NCBI GenBank assembly: GCA_037576195.1
Contig: CM075102.1
Coordinates: 22,316,745-22,380,744 of the forward strand
From: Phytoseiulus persimilis
Lineage: Eukaryota; Arthropoda; Arachnida; Mesostigmata; Phytoseiidae
Direction: 5' to 3'
Length of the DNA stretch: 64,000 nt
Position 1 is the first letter of the stretch. Every line of letters begins with the position of its first letter. The notes below the pieces were generated by a model. It worked only from the letters and a program-made list of their open reading frames with translations. It made no database searches and was not told where the DNA came from. Below are positions 1 to 11,497 of this stretch, one piece after another. A program made the position numbers and the translations under genes.

Positions 1-570
1 GAGGTCACACCGAGCACTTGTTGGAGATTCCTCGAGCCCGTCGGAGCTCGTGGCTCAAGAATGAACTCTTGAGTGAATAGGGCTAGCTTGTGCAACAATC
101 GGGCAACTGCTCGTTATGCATTCTGCTCATAGACGTGTAGCTGGATCGTAGCACGGAGTCTTTTTTGCAGGGTTCTCCGGGAACTTCCCTCCCTGCCGGA
201 GTGTCACGACCGCAGTGGTAAAACCACATTGCATTACTCGTCTCATGGGATTCTCCGAGGGTTATGTTCGTTCCACAGCTCGCTCCTTCCGCATAATTAT
301 TCGCAGACCCAAGGCTTGATCCAGTGTTTACCCACCGACTCACCAGAGCGAATATCCTCACCTGACGCTCAATGAGGCTCCGCTAGTGGGGCCGTGGGCA
401 ATTTTAGTTGCGCTCAGCTCCCCACCCCTGGAACGCTTTTCAGCTTCCGCTTGAAAAAAAATCCGTGAAGAACTTCAGTCAGACCTTCCTTCTTCCACAA
501 ACTCAGCCGCGAAGTTTGAGTGCGAATCCGCGAATTCAACGAAATGATTTCAGTCCGATTTCTTATTTGT
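1..570. other. No gene recognised
   Basis: Only short overlapping open frames are seen, the longest about 92 codons on the minus strand. None has a recognisable motif or convincing splice sites. The stretch ends at the left target-site duplication of a SINE. Confidence 0.5.
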
Positions 571-584
571 AGAAGGGTTCAGGT

Positions 585-812
585 TCTGGGTACGCGGGTT
601 CGATCCCCGGTCGACAACAAAAATTTCTTCTTTGGTAAAAAGTAAAAAAGAGGATTTAATTCATATCAGAATTAAATCTGAACCATCTTGAGACCCAAGC
701 CCACCGCCCGCAATGGGATTTGCGAGGCGATAGGGAGTGTCACTGAAGCAATACCGAGAGGTGATTCCGGGACACTTCTGAGGGCTGGCTGAGAGGTTCA
801 GCCGGAAAACAA
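585..812 (+). mobile_element. tRNA-derived SINE, longest copy
   Basis: The element is bounded by a 14-bp direct repeat (AGAAGGGTTCAGGT at 571-584 and 813-826), as expected for target-primed insertion. Near the 5' end a tRNA-like B box and T arm are visible (GGTTCGATCCCCGG, about 598-611). The 3' body, from about 670, is the segment shared with the copies at 5013 and 45141. The 3' end can form a small hairpin (GGCTGA...TCAGCC), a possible recognition structure for a partner LINE. No A box is obvious, so the tRNA head may itself be 5'-truncated. No long poly(A) tail is present. Confidence 0.78.
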
Positions 813-826
813 AGAAGGGTTCAGGT

Positions 827-3800
827 CCAGATTAATTGGGGATCCCACCTATCACATTCATCAGGGGTCTAACATAGCGCACTTAACGTCCGTGTGGAAT
901 GAGGGCTGCATCCGCCGCATAACGACGATTCTGAGCCCATGCTCTGAGCGCCCTGGGTTCCGTTGCCGGCGATCGTGAGAAATATTGAGCTGTGGCAGCT
1001 TCCCGGATCATGCAGCACTGATTTGACTCAAGACCTGGGCGGTGGCTTAGGCATTCGACCAAGCTCTGGGGCAGCACCGCGGAGTCGATCAGACTCTGTT
1101 CTTGAGGGAATGCAAGTTCTGATATTCACTTCCTGCGTTTCGGCTGTCCAAGGTAGTAAGAGCTATTCTTACGAGAACATAGGAGACTGCAAGAGTGCTG
1201 CCTGTGCTCGTTATGCCCCCCCGCGAGCGAGGTTTGAGCTAGGGCCACCAGAAGTCCCTGTCCAACCCTCACGATCGGGACAGATTTCAGCTTGTTGGAG
1301 AGACCCAATCAGTGGAGCCTGTTGCTAGTACCCGCAGGGGAGAGGAACAGAGGGAAATTCGAGAGACTTTTCCGAGTCAGAAATTTCGCACTGAGCCAGT
1401 GCAGAAGCCAGTCTCTTCACTTCTATTTTTCTAAGGAAATGCGCAGCACGAGCTCGCGCGCCCTAAGACTGATCAAATAACGACGCAGGAATGCTACGGA
1501 GAACACTAGAAATGCTAACGACAATCTCGATGATCTGCAGAGCTGAAACCAGTCGTGCCTGGAATCGAAAGGATCATATCGTGCTAAAGAGGGATCAGTG
1601 AGTATCCTAACCTGTCTGGAGAATGCAGCGCATTGATTTACATGTTTGTATACGAGCCACCTAGAGGCGTGGTTCGATCTTCGCCAACAGCTACCTCGTG
1701 GAGAATAAAAACGAATCCTCAGGATTGGTCTTATATTTCGCGACAAAATCTGCGCCTTGAAAGTTTCATGTCTGACGTTCACTGTTCAATAGAGACTGTG
1801 AAGTCTGTCGCAAACAATACCGGACGAAATCGTCATATTCGATTTGAATTCCGTGGGGAGCGACCGTTGTCCCTATCGGGAGAACCACTCGGTACGCTCT
1901 AACGCGGAAATCACATGAAGTGATCCCGGTATTCAACTCACGGGAGCCGCAATCGACAGTTCACTGGACTTCCCCGTGACGGACTGGTTCCCTGCAGAGG
2001 AGTTCAAGTACTCGGCCTGGCGGTAACCTGATCGATTGTCAGCGCGGATCGAGTGACAAGCCGTCATGGCTCGGATCCACTCGGGAAAAATATTTCGGAG
2101 GGACATCTGATCGCAGTTTGCGACGGGAAACTAATTCGAGGGAGGTAATTGCAAAGCTTTGATCGGCTTCTCCATTTCCTGCCAGGGAATGCACACGACA
2201 CAAACTCTCGTAATTGGATTCGTGTCACTAAGATCGATCGATCGATGAATCAATGGATGGATGGACATGAGAAGACAGCTACAGAAAGGTAGTTAGGAGC
2301 CGGATAGTTGGATGGATAAATAGCTAGTTACAAGACGGCCCAGACTGAGAAGACAAACAGCCATTATAGGGAAAAGAGGAATATCGATCACCCCCCTGTT
2401 CTCATCCCCCGGAGATGCCATCCTAAATGGTTCGTGCTTCATCTGAGCGAATCATGCGTCCCTGGCGAAGTCGCCCCACTGGAGCCACCTAAAACAAGTG
2501 TGTGGGTCAGCTCTACATTGTACTTTTGCCGAGGCGTCCTTTCCCGTGGTCAGTTGCTCTGATACTTCCAACCTCGGTCAAGGCCCTGCAGTCCCCTCCG
2601 CGCCCCGCCGTAGTGCCCTCAACCTCGAACCGGCTAGCGATTCGTCAGTGACGAATGATGGCAAGGGAGTGGAGAAGTTCCCCATCCCCCCCTCCACGAA
2701 TCTAAGTACTCAGCCATGTCAACCGTTGGCACCGAACTGACTGACCGGCCTCTGCCGTAGCGACGAGGAGTGAAAAGTTCGCGGTTGAATACTCCTACAG
2801 GCGCTCCGATGCGATTCCCCCTAGTACTCCAGCAGTTCCCATGACAAAGGACTCGCGGGAGAAGATACCACCTTAGTTGTGCCCAACTCCACAGTCTCAG
2901 ACCTGATGCCTGGTCAGCCGGTCACGGCCTCGCGAAACTCGTTGTGCCTCCGGGCGAGGGGAATAACGACTGACAACGCGAGAAGTTCCCACGTTGCTTC
3001 CCCGGGAAAACATAACATTCGCTGCCGCGCCTTCCTCAGCCTCGCAGGGACTCCCATGTCCAACCCCATCAATCTTGGTCTTCGTCCAAAATAGGCAGGC
3101 AAACACGGGAATCGACTCAGACTGACTACCTCTTCGAAGCTCGAGAACTTCATTCTTTTGCGATGCCTGCATAGGAGGGACCATTGCTGAGAGAAATTTC
3201 ACTCCCCTCAGATTCCGCGGACAGCGATCTTTTTCCCCCAGAGAATACCATGAAGGGCCGTGTCAGGACTTGTCGGTGTTTGCTTTCTCAGTTAACGAAC
3301 TCGACAGACAACGGACTTTTCATACAACTCTGTCTCAGACCGATATAGGGCTCCGTGGATAATGCCGAGATTCCGCCTCGGGAGACCCCGATCGCGCTCA
3401 ACATTGTCGACCTGAACGCGTGCTCGGGAAGGAGGTGGGTCAAACATGGTCTTCCTAGTGAGTTAGGGACGCGTCGCGGCACCCCCCACCCGGACTCATG
3501 GCCAGGATGCGAGAGAAGCCGTCGCGGCCCTGGTGAGTGCCCTATTTTTTGGTCCCGTTGTAACGCTTCTAGAAACTCTTGAAACAATCCAGTTCATGAG
3601 GACCGGGCTCGTCAGTCAGGAACCGATTTCTGCGAGGAATCTCGATTGAGAGGACACTTTCCTGGCTGATGAGCCCGGCGGGATTTCCCGGGAACAATGC
3701 CGGGTCCCGGGGACCGTTGCTGGTCCTACTCGTGAGGCTGGGCTCGAACGACTGTTCTTCGTTCGTCTGCCAAGTTCCTAATCTGCCAGCTTCGTTACAT

Positions 3801-4326
3801 GACAAGTTTGCTATCTCCCACAACTGGGCCTGCCTGTGATGGTACTGCCTAAATTCAGGCAGGTCGCGGGTAGGGCTTCCAGGCCACTGCTCCGGCGAAT
3901 GCTTCCTAGTCCTTCTATGCCTCCTTGCCTCTGAACTCTTCGTTGATTGGATGCTACTCGCATACTTCCTCCGGACCCTTCGTCGTTTCGACGCTCCGTC
4001 TCGGCTATCCAGCTCCTGTATCTCTTCCATTCAGTCTGGCGATCTATTGTTCGGATACCTCCTGTGTTCCTTCCAGTACGGCTCTTTCGTTCTCATGGAC
4101 TTCGATTGGCCACCAGTCATTCTCGCCCTGGTTGGGTTCGCACATTCCCCGGCCAGGCAGGCTACTGAGAATCTGTTAATAATGAAGTCTGACAGCCAGA
4201 TGACATCACTGGAGTCTTCAACTTTCCACGAGGTACATTCGGGATCTTGTTCCACGAATTCTGGAGCAGTCATTGTTGAGGTCTTTGTCGAACGATAGCG
4301 GCCTGTGACGTTACCCATAAGTGAAG
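827..4326. other. No gene recognised; short tetranucleotide tract
   Basis: Many short overlapping frames on both strands, none longer than about 153 codons and none with a recognisable domain. A degenerate ATCG/ATGG tetranucleotide tract lies at about 2230-2330. I see no transposon ends in this stretch. Confidence 0.45.
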
Positions 4327-4334
4327 CTTATGAG

Positions 4335-5206
4335 TAGAGACGCCATATGACCGGACATGCCCTTGTCGGTCCGGTTTCCGGGATTTCAGGGGAAAATGCC
4401 CGGACTCTTAGATATTGGAGAAAAGATCCAAGGCTCGGGATCCAACAATATAATTTAACACTGTTTAGAGATCGAAGGAAACCCAGTTCGATTCCAAGCC
4501 CTTCCGGGAGCAAATGTCCGGCTCTGGAGAGCATTTACCGTATGAGAGCGCATCACGCCCGCGGACGGTTGAACGCCGTCTTCGCAGACCACTGTTTCGT
4601 CGGCTAGCGGCTAGCGGAGAAAATTGCCCGCGCCAGCCACCGCGAGAGCAGAGCGAGCATCCCCCGTGGCGGATTCGAAGCGTTAGTTTCCCACGCAAAG
4701 ACTTATTTCCAGCTGGAGAAAAAACTGAAAAATACGCTCCACCATGTCCGAATGACATTTTGTAGGGAAATACTCCGAGCGAAGGCCCTCTGGATACTCG
4801 AATTCGGAGAAGATCTCGACTAAAGAACCTGGTGCCCAGAGGAACAGATGATGGATACAATTGAAGAGAGAGTGGAGTTCACCCTGACTGCTCATCTTCG
4901 TACTTTCGACTCATCAATGCTGCACAGAATGAGGGAAGCATATCGAGGCTAGAGCCCCTTCCAGTCATATAAATTAGTGGATCGAAAATTCCGGTGTGAT
5001 GTCCGGTTTCGGTCCGGTCCGGGATGGGATTTCCGAGGCGATGGGGAGTGTTACTGAAGCAATACCGAAAGGTGATTCCGGGACACTCCTGAGGGCTGGC
5101 TGAGGGTTCAGCCGAAAACAGAGAGATGTCCGGTTTCGGCACTGATGTCCTGTCCGGACCATATCCGGTTGTCATGAGGAAAAGGTCCGGTCATATGGCG
5201 TCTCTA
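4335..5206. mobile_element. Non-autonomous hAT element, copy 1, carrying a nested SINE
   Basis: The ends are inverted repeats starting TAGAGACGCCATATGACCGG, and they are flanked by a perfect 8-bp duplication (CTTATGAG at 4327-4334 and 5207-5214). An 8-bp duplication with TAGAG termini is the signature of the hAT superfamily. The interior has no transposase and is related to the element at 27314-28055 in the opposite orientation. This copy is about 130 bp longer because a SINE with its duplication sits at 5013-5139. Short open frames inside are not considered genes. Confidence 0.88.
5013..5124 (+). mobile_element. 5'-truncated SINE copy inside hAT element
   Basis: A 112-bp insertion flanked by the 15-bp repeat GATGTCCGGTTTCGG (4998-5012 and 5125-5139). 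The related hAT copy at 27.4 kb has only one instance of this sequence, so it preserves the empty site. The body matches the 3' part of the SINE at 585-812 and lacks the tRNA head. Confidence 0.88.
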
Positions 5207-5214
5207 CTTATGAG

Positions 5215-6145
5215 GGATCCATCGTACGAGAGAATTTCGCATCAGACTCCCGTGGAAGAAGTTTTTGTCGACGAGGAACGCAAGGTTCCTCCCCCGAGAG
5301 GCTTGAGAACAGTTCGAGGCTATCAGCTTCGGCTTCCACCCCGCACGCATTGAACTAGCTGCTGGGCACATGGATTCCGAAACCTGCGGTTCGCAACTTA
5401 AAAAAATAAAAACTCCAGCAGCGACCTTCGGTCTTGAATTTCCTGGTAAGCTTAACAGCCGTCGAATGTCGAAGCCGTCTATATCATTCACAATGGACCC
5501 ATATAACCATGCAGTGTATACAACCAGTATCATCACATCTAATGAAAATTTGCAAGTTCACCTATCCATGATTCGTGTTGTCCCTTTCATACTCCATTCC
5601 GAGATGGATACATCTTTTGTGGTCACCCAAATTGTCCTCAAATCTAGTAAGAGTTAATATTAGAGACACCTCCCCGACTCTTCATTGCCATCTCATGGAA
5701 TCGGTGGGAAACTTCCTTGCGGCATGTGTCATGCGTGCAGGATTATCATCAGATGTCTGACAGGAGAAGCTTCCCCCGGCTAACCAAGAATCAGATTACG
5801 CCCGTTCCTGTTCACGGCGGATGAATCCATCCGTTTGAGATTGGAGTTTGATGCGAGCGCATCATTCTCTGGTGGAGATCTCTTCCTGAGCCTCTAGATG
5901 ATGACATTTCAGTACACGACTGGAGCCATGTCAGCAGTGAAGGAAACTTCTATGTGATTGCGCCTATGTGGGTAGTTTCCATCAAATCGATTCGAGCCGA
6001 GACTCGGGCTAGCGTGATCCAGCACTTGCTTCAGATTTAATAGCTGTATACAGCTACGCTCTTGTGCCAGATCTCTTCTTCCATTCGCAAGCTAATGACC
6101 AGCAACATCGGGCTTTCCTCAGCCATCATCAGTGGGACCCTTGTC
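5215..6145. other. No gene recognised
   Basis: Short open frames only (longest about 110 codons). There is no recognisable motif, repeat boundary or splice pattern. Confidence 0.4.
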
Positions 6146-6291
6146 CAGCGGCGTATCTAGGTAATGTGCCGCCTTGGGCGACCTCCCGAATTTCATGGCG
6201 GCCTTCAAATACCTCCTGAATTGTACCGCCGTTCAGAGACCTGCCATTGTGCCGCCCGGGGCGTGAGGGGATAAGGGGCGGTACGCCGCTC
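6146..6291. mobile_element. Probable hAT-type MITE (CAGCGGCGTA ends)
   Basis: The segment begins CAGCGGCGTATC and ends with the imperfect complement TACGCCGCTC. Such termini are common in hAT MITEs. The candidate 8-bp flanks agree at only about five positions, so the boundaries are uncertain. Confidence 0.4.
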
Positions 6292-7319
6292 CCCCTGGGA
6301 CCGTCGTTGTCTCCTCGGTGAGCGTGTCATCTGGGTTGAGACGGTGGTGTCTGCGCTGGTTTGAGTTCGAGGCATGCCTGAGATCATCAGAGCGTTCCAC
6401 TCGAGCACTCTTCCGTTTTTCCTCGGAGTCTCCTACTTGAGTGATGAAGTTCGACAGGGTCTCCCATTCCGGTCTCTCTGACTTCCTCTACACGGTGTTC
6501 GGTGTGAGCTGAGCGTTGGTCGTGGTCGCCCATCTATTGACCAAAAGTCAGTCGCGAGTGAATATTTTCCGGCTCTGTTCTTTTCGTTCGATTGCTCTTC
6601 AACGCATCTCTGAAGACGCATGTCTTCCGTATTTGTTTTCAAAGTTCGGTCGAAGCGATTGATCGTTCTTCAGAACACATATCTCTCGTCTTTGTTCCCA
6701 AAATTCGATTCAGAATTGATGATTCGAGAGCATATCGAAGTCGACTCCCCCTTTTTCCGACCCTCAAATTAAATGGGCTCGAATATCGTCGATTCTCAAC
6801 GGATTTGCGACTGTTAAAATGAGTTGAATAGGACTCCCATCCCCCTCCAATGTACAACCGTAAGTGCGGAGCCAGCGTCAACTCGATGGACTCGGAAAAA
6901 AATCAAGTTCCGCTCCCCGTCATTTTGGTGCCTTCGCAAAGCCACCATTGGCCCACTGAGGAGGCCGATTTCAAGAATCCATCCGTCCGAAAGCAGACTA
7001 ATTTTTGAGGTGGTTTTCCAGAAACTCGTTGAGCTTTATTCAACATATCGTTCCTGTACCGATCGATAATTCTTGGATAGCGAAAGGCATGATAGAGGTA
7101 TGAACGGTGGGTCATCGATGCGAAGACGCCGTTGTGATGATCTGTGAGAAGTAATTTTTCTCCGAGAACTTTAACTTCACGCTGGATCCATGCGCTGATT
7201 GATGCATTTTGGGGGGAGGACCGGGAGAGTAATCTAATGCATTTGGAAAATGGCAAATCCGCTGAGAGTCGACGATCTACTAGCCTGTTGAAGTTGAACT
7301 GAAAAAAATGTGTTAAGAT
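6292..7319. other. No gene recognised
   Basis: Only short frames without recognisable features. Confidence 0.4.
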
Positions 7320-7510
7320 GACTTCGACATGCTCTCAAATCATCAGTTCCGAATGGAACTCTGGGAACAGAGACGCAATGTATTCGTTTTGAAGAGCAAT
7401 CAAACGACGACCACAGATCTCGAAAATATTCTCTAGCGGCTGAGTTATGGTCAAGAGGAGGGCAACCATGATCGTCGCTCAGCTCACAGCGAATACTCTG
7501 AATGGAATCA
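7320..7510. repeat. Dispersed repeat shared with 57.9 kb
   Basis: This stretch is alignable to about 57900-58080 in the same orientation. Both contain the order ATGCTCTCAAATCA, then CTAGCGGCTGAG, then GCGACCATGA or GCAACCATGA. It directly precedes a large foldback element here and lies just upstream of a hAT-type element at the other locus. It may be part of a larger transposon whose ends I could not fix. Confidence 0.6.
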
Positions 7511-8224
7511 ATAATTTTGTCGGAGTTGAGTGTGGAACGTAGGGTATTGTCGAGTCCTGATTTGTGGAGAGAGGGTCTCGGCAGTTCTTGATATCTGTTG
7601 GGTTGGGTTCCCTATCGGAAAGGAAGACTTCATGTCCAGTCCCAGGGCTCCAAGCTGCCTCTGTTTTTTTCTAACAGCATGAAATATCTTCTGCACCGAT
7701 GGGAACCGATCGAAATTCGACTTGGAATGCTCGCATCTGCGTTATCTGAACGAGTTCAGAGCTCATAATGTGGGTGAAAGCTCACAAATACAGATTTCTG
7801 ACGCATCCGTCAGACTTCTCCAGCATTGAGTTTGAATGCGTTGAAAATGACGAACGTCAAAGTGAATATGTCTAACCCACTTCCCCGAGGTTGACCACTA
7901 TCTAGTTTGCGCAAAAATACGGCCCCCTGTAGATATATCAGAAAAATATGCGGGCGGTCAAGTTTAAAAATTAAGGAACTGTTTTTAGGTCACCCCGAAA
8001 TCATCGAATTTCATGCTCAAACTCCAGAACATTTGATGGTGACGGGCCCGAGCAAGATAGAATCATGCTCTGAGCCGTGAGACACACGGGATCACGCGCC
8101 CAGACTCCCAAAAGCATGATGAGATCGATCGCGGAATCGAGGTCGATTTCCCCGTGAGTGTCCCGGCTCAGAACATGATCTCCTTGCTTGGGGCCGGTCA
8201 CCACAGCTCATTCTGAAGTTTATC

Positions 8225-8545
8225 CGAGATCAATCTGAGCACTTTTCTGAGGGTCCGAGCGGGTGATACCGGCGTCGATCTGAGCATACTTCTGGGGCCC
8301 GGGCGGGTGATACCGGGATCTATGAGACCATACTTTTGGAGGTACTAGCTGGTTATTCCGGGATCCATCTTGGCATACTTTCGGGGGTCCGGGCTGGTTA
8401 TTCCGGGATCCATCTGGGCATACTTTTGGGAGTCCGGGCTGGTTGTTCCGAGATCCATCTGGGTATGGTTTTTTGGGTGCGAGCGGCTGATTCCGGGATC
8501 GTTCTGAGCATGCTTTCGGGAGTCTATGCGAGTGATTCCGTGTGC
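8225..8545 (-). repeat. 45-bp minisatellite array 1
   Basis: About seven degenerate 45-bp units, with landmarks GATTCCGGGATC, CATCTGGGCATACTT and GAGTCCGGGC. The reverse complement matches the units of the arrays at 41.2 and 46.3 kb. This array is the core of the surrounding foldback element. Confidence 0.82.
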
Positions 8546-8645
8546 TTCACGGCTCAGAACATGATTTTCTCTTGCCCGGGCCTGTCGCCATAAAATATTC
8601 TGAAGTTTGAGCATGGAACTCGATGATTCCGGGGCGACAGATTTC

Positions 8646-8663
8646 GGGGGGGGGGGGGGGGGG
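8646..8663 (+). repeat. Poly(G) run of 18
   Basis: An uninterrupted run of 18 G residues just inside the right arm of the foldback element. It could form a G-quadruplex. The exact length may not be reliable because long homopolymers are error-prone. Confidence 0.85.
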
Positions 8664-9055
8664 AAGATAATATAGCACAATCTAGAAAGTGGTCAGCCTC
8701 GGGGAAGGGGGTTGGATACATTCACTTTGACGTTTGTGATTTTCAAGGCATTCAAACTCATTCTGGAAAAAGTCTGCATCGATGCACCGAAAAGATGGAT
8801 TACCGAGCTTCCTGGAACCCACCCAATGATCTCAGAACTCCTCCGGATACCGCAGATTTGAGCACTTTGAGTTCTTAAATTTTGATCGGTTCCCATCGGT
8901 CCAGAAGGTGTTTCATACTATTAAACGAAACGAGGCGCCTTTGAGCCCGCCGACTGCGCATGAAGTATTTTTTTTCCGATGACGAACCCAACACAACAGA
9001 TAACATTCGAATCCCTGATCGGAGGCCAGAAGTACCGAGACCCTTCTCAGCTCTA

Positions 9056-11440
9056 GGAGATGGCTTTCGCGAGAGTACGCCAATAATGCTATGCGCTGAG
9101 CTGTGCCTGAGTTTTCTGTTCATTTTGGGCGGGCGGGTCTGGAAGTTTCTATGGCCAGGTCAATCTTGTGTCGTGTCGCAATACAGGTCTCCATGTTTCC
9201 GGCTGCAGTTGTTCTCAACGTTTTGCTCTTTCGTTCGGCCGTTCTTCGTTCGTTTTTTTCCTTTGGTGTCACCCACGGGCGCACGTCAACATGGCCCCGT
9301 CGTATACTGGCCACCCAATTCATTCATTTACTGTGCTAATCCTCGAGGCGAACGTTTTCATAGCTCCGAGCGAGTTCCGTGTTCTATATACCTGATGGCT
9401 TCTTGATATTTCTGACCCTGAACCTGTTTTTCCTATTTCAGTGCAGATTAGAGCAAGGACATTCTCAACAGCTTCTCGCCCAGTTGAGGGCTGTTCGTCC
9501 TCTGGGTGTGATCGCCTATCGAAATCTCTAACTCATAGATCTTCGAGTCAGATTGAGCTGTCAGCTTTCAGCCATCATCTCGATTCGGAGCACTTTCGAC
9601 AAAACGACCGTTGCTCCGATGTCAACTTTGTGTGTGATCTGGAGTTAGAATGGACTGTTCGGTTGCGCTCCGGAAAACCCGAAACCGAGTTGCACAAATC
9701 CTCACAGCCCTGGTTTATGCAGCTTTTGGAGGAAACATCAGTGCGGAGAATCGGGGTAAAGTTCGGAAAGATTCAAGGCGCTCGAGATGCTTGCCTACTG
9801 TGGACACATTGGGGGTCGCTCTCTCGACTTGAGCTTTCTCTGAGCGATCGACTCGACCGTTAGTCGACACTAGGGCCTGGAAGTTTTCGAGATTATCCCC
9901 TCATCGCCTCGGATCAATCCCGGGCAATTGATAGAATAATTTCGAAAAATTGCCCGACCCTCCAGGCTCTAGTCGTCACTGATCTCGCCAACAGGGCCGA
10001 CGAGGACCGTAGTACTACTCGGCAACGCCACCAGTCTTGCGTTCGAACGGCGAGCCTCACCGGGATCATCCAGAAGAGATTCGTGCCTCGACTTGCCGAA
10101 TAAACGGCGATACGGTCGTCCACCGGTTCTCCTCTACAACATGACTCCATCTCATCGAGCAACAGCGATCTGGCTCAATTTTTCCAGGTTCCTCATGAGC
10201 GGAGACACCATCCGGGTGAGTCGTCTCAAGACTTCCGAAGGGGCTGGGTAAATCCTACGCAGAACAGCAGCAGGCGGGCGGCGAGAGCTCGCATATCGTT
10301 CGCCGAATCGCCTCAGACTGCACTCTATCCGAGCACATGGCGGCAGCAGCAGGAGCAGCGATCAGGCCGGCGGCGAAGATCAGGGTCTCTGGATACCCTC
10401 TCCCCCTCGAGAGGTTTCCGATTATTCGCGCAGTCTCGGCAGACCGCTCAATGACGGATCAACCAAAATGAGCTTGGAGAGCTCCTAATCCCCTCAAGGC
10501 CTCAGGGGTGCCAACCTGCGGAGCCAAGCTGTTGCTCGAGCCTTACCCAGTGTCCACGACAATGGCCTTGACACGAACCTCCGGCCTTGATCTTCCGAAC
10601 CGATCAGGATCGAAAAAAGAAACATGAAAACCTGCAGCCGTTCTGAGTGAGTTAGGATCCGCGGGTGTTCTCGGGGTGCGAATTCGGAGCTTTGTTGCCG
10701 GAAGGGCGGCAATCCCTCAGTCTCCAGATGCCGACCTATTTGGGGCTCCGATAATGGAAAATTCTCTGCTCTGAGGACCCGTGCGAATCGTTGGACGAAT
10801 GAGCGAGGTGAATGACGAGCATGCGACGCGAGGGAAGGATGCTGCAACCTCTCGTTTATCGATCAGTGTAAAAACGACCCTTCCTTTCCTCCGCTCACCT
10901 GACGAATGTTGCGACGTCTCCCTCACGGCACGGGTTGGAGTCGGATAAGCCCCCCTCCCCCTCCTGGATCCTGCTCAGTCGCTCTCTCGACACCCCAGTT
11001 TGAGAGCGGCGCGCGTTACCTCCGCCCCCCAAACACCCGTCAGGAGCGAGGACGGCTAACGTGCGAGAAGCAGAGACTCCGTTCTGAAGCAATCGATAAC
11101 GCCATTGAAGAAGCGTTCCTCACTCCAAGCGATTCCTCCGGCCGAACAGCCAGCCATGGTCCCAAGTGAGCATCTGCATCGAGAGTAGATGCAAATTCGC
11201 TCGAATATGTGGGAGAAAGATAACCGGAACGCGGTACCGAAACGCTTATTAGGTAAACAACGCAAGAATTTCAAGCGATGACCGGATGTTGAGTTCTCCT
11301 GAGAAAAACTGTCAACCAAGACCGCATCAGGCATGGCCAAGAATTTGAGCCATTTCGGTATACTGCCTGAGCACTGGAAGGCCTGGAAATCTCGCTCGCT
11401 TTCCGAAAATAGTTCGGAGTCCAACGTGGTGTTGAGGAAC
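9056..11440. other. No gene resolved; one spliced-looking frame at 9441-9863
   Basis: The frame at 9441-9863 (+) starts just after a plausible acceptor (TTTTCCTATTTCAG) and reads about 140 codons with mixed composition to a stop. I do not recognise it. Another frame at 11056-11424 (-), about 122 codons, has protein-like composition. Neither has enough support to be called a gene. Confidence 0.3.
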
Positions 11441-11448
11441 GTGTAGAC

Positions 11449-11497
11449 CAGTGGTTTTCAAACGCCACTGGCCCATCGACCACTTTGAGAACCAGTG
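11449..11497. mobile_element. 49-bp hAT micro-MITE
   Basis: The ends are CAGTGGTTTTCAAA and the complement of CACTGGTTCTCAAA. The flanks are a perfect 8-bp duplication, GTGTAGAC at 11441-11448 and 11498-11505. Termini and duplication length fit the hAT superfamily. Almost nothing lies between the inverted repeats. Confidence 0.85.

Larger units (their letters stand above)
7580..9055. mobile_element. Foldback element with a 45-bp tandem-repeat core
   Basis: Two arms of roughly 450-500 bp are inverted relative to each other. The left arm is about 7580-8100 and the right about 8535-9055. Matching landmarks include ACCGATGGGAACCGATC (about 7698 and 8885, inverted), the CTTCCCCGAGG segment, and the block around CTCAGAACATGAT. 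The core holds a 45-bp array, and an extra partial arm copy sits at about 8165-8215. No transposase is present. This architecture resembles Drosophila FB elements. I could not see a clear target-site duplication. Confidence 0.72.

Noticed and set aside
596-625. Possible functional tRNA gene (B-box match)
   Set aside because: No acceptor stem, A box or anticodon arm can be folded. It is the head of a SINE.
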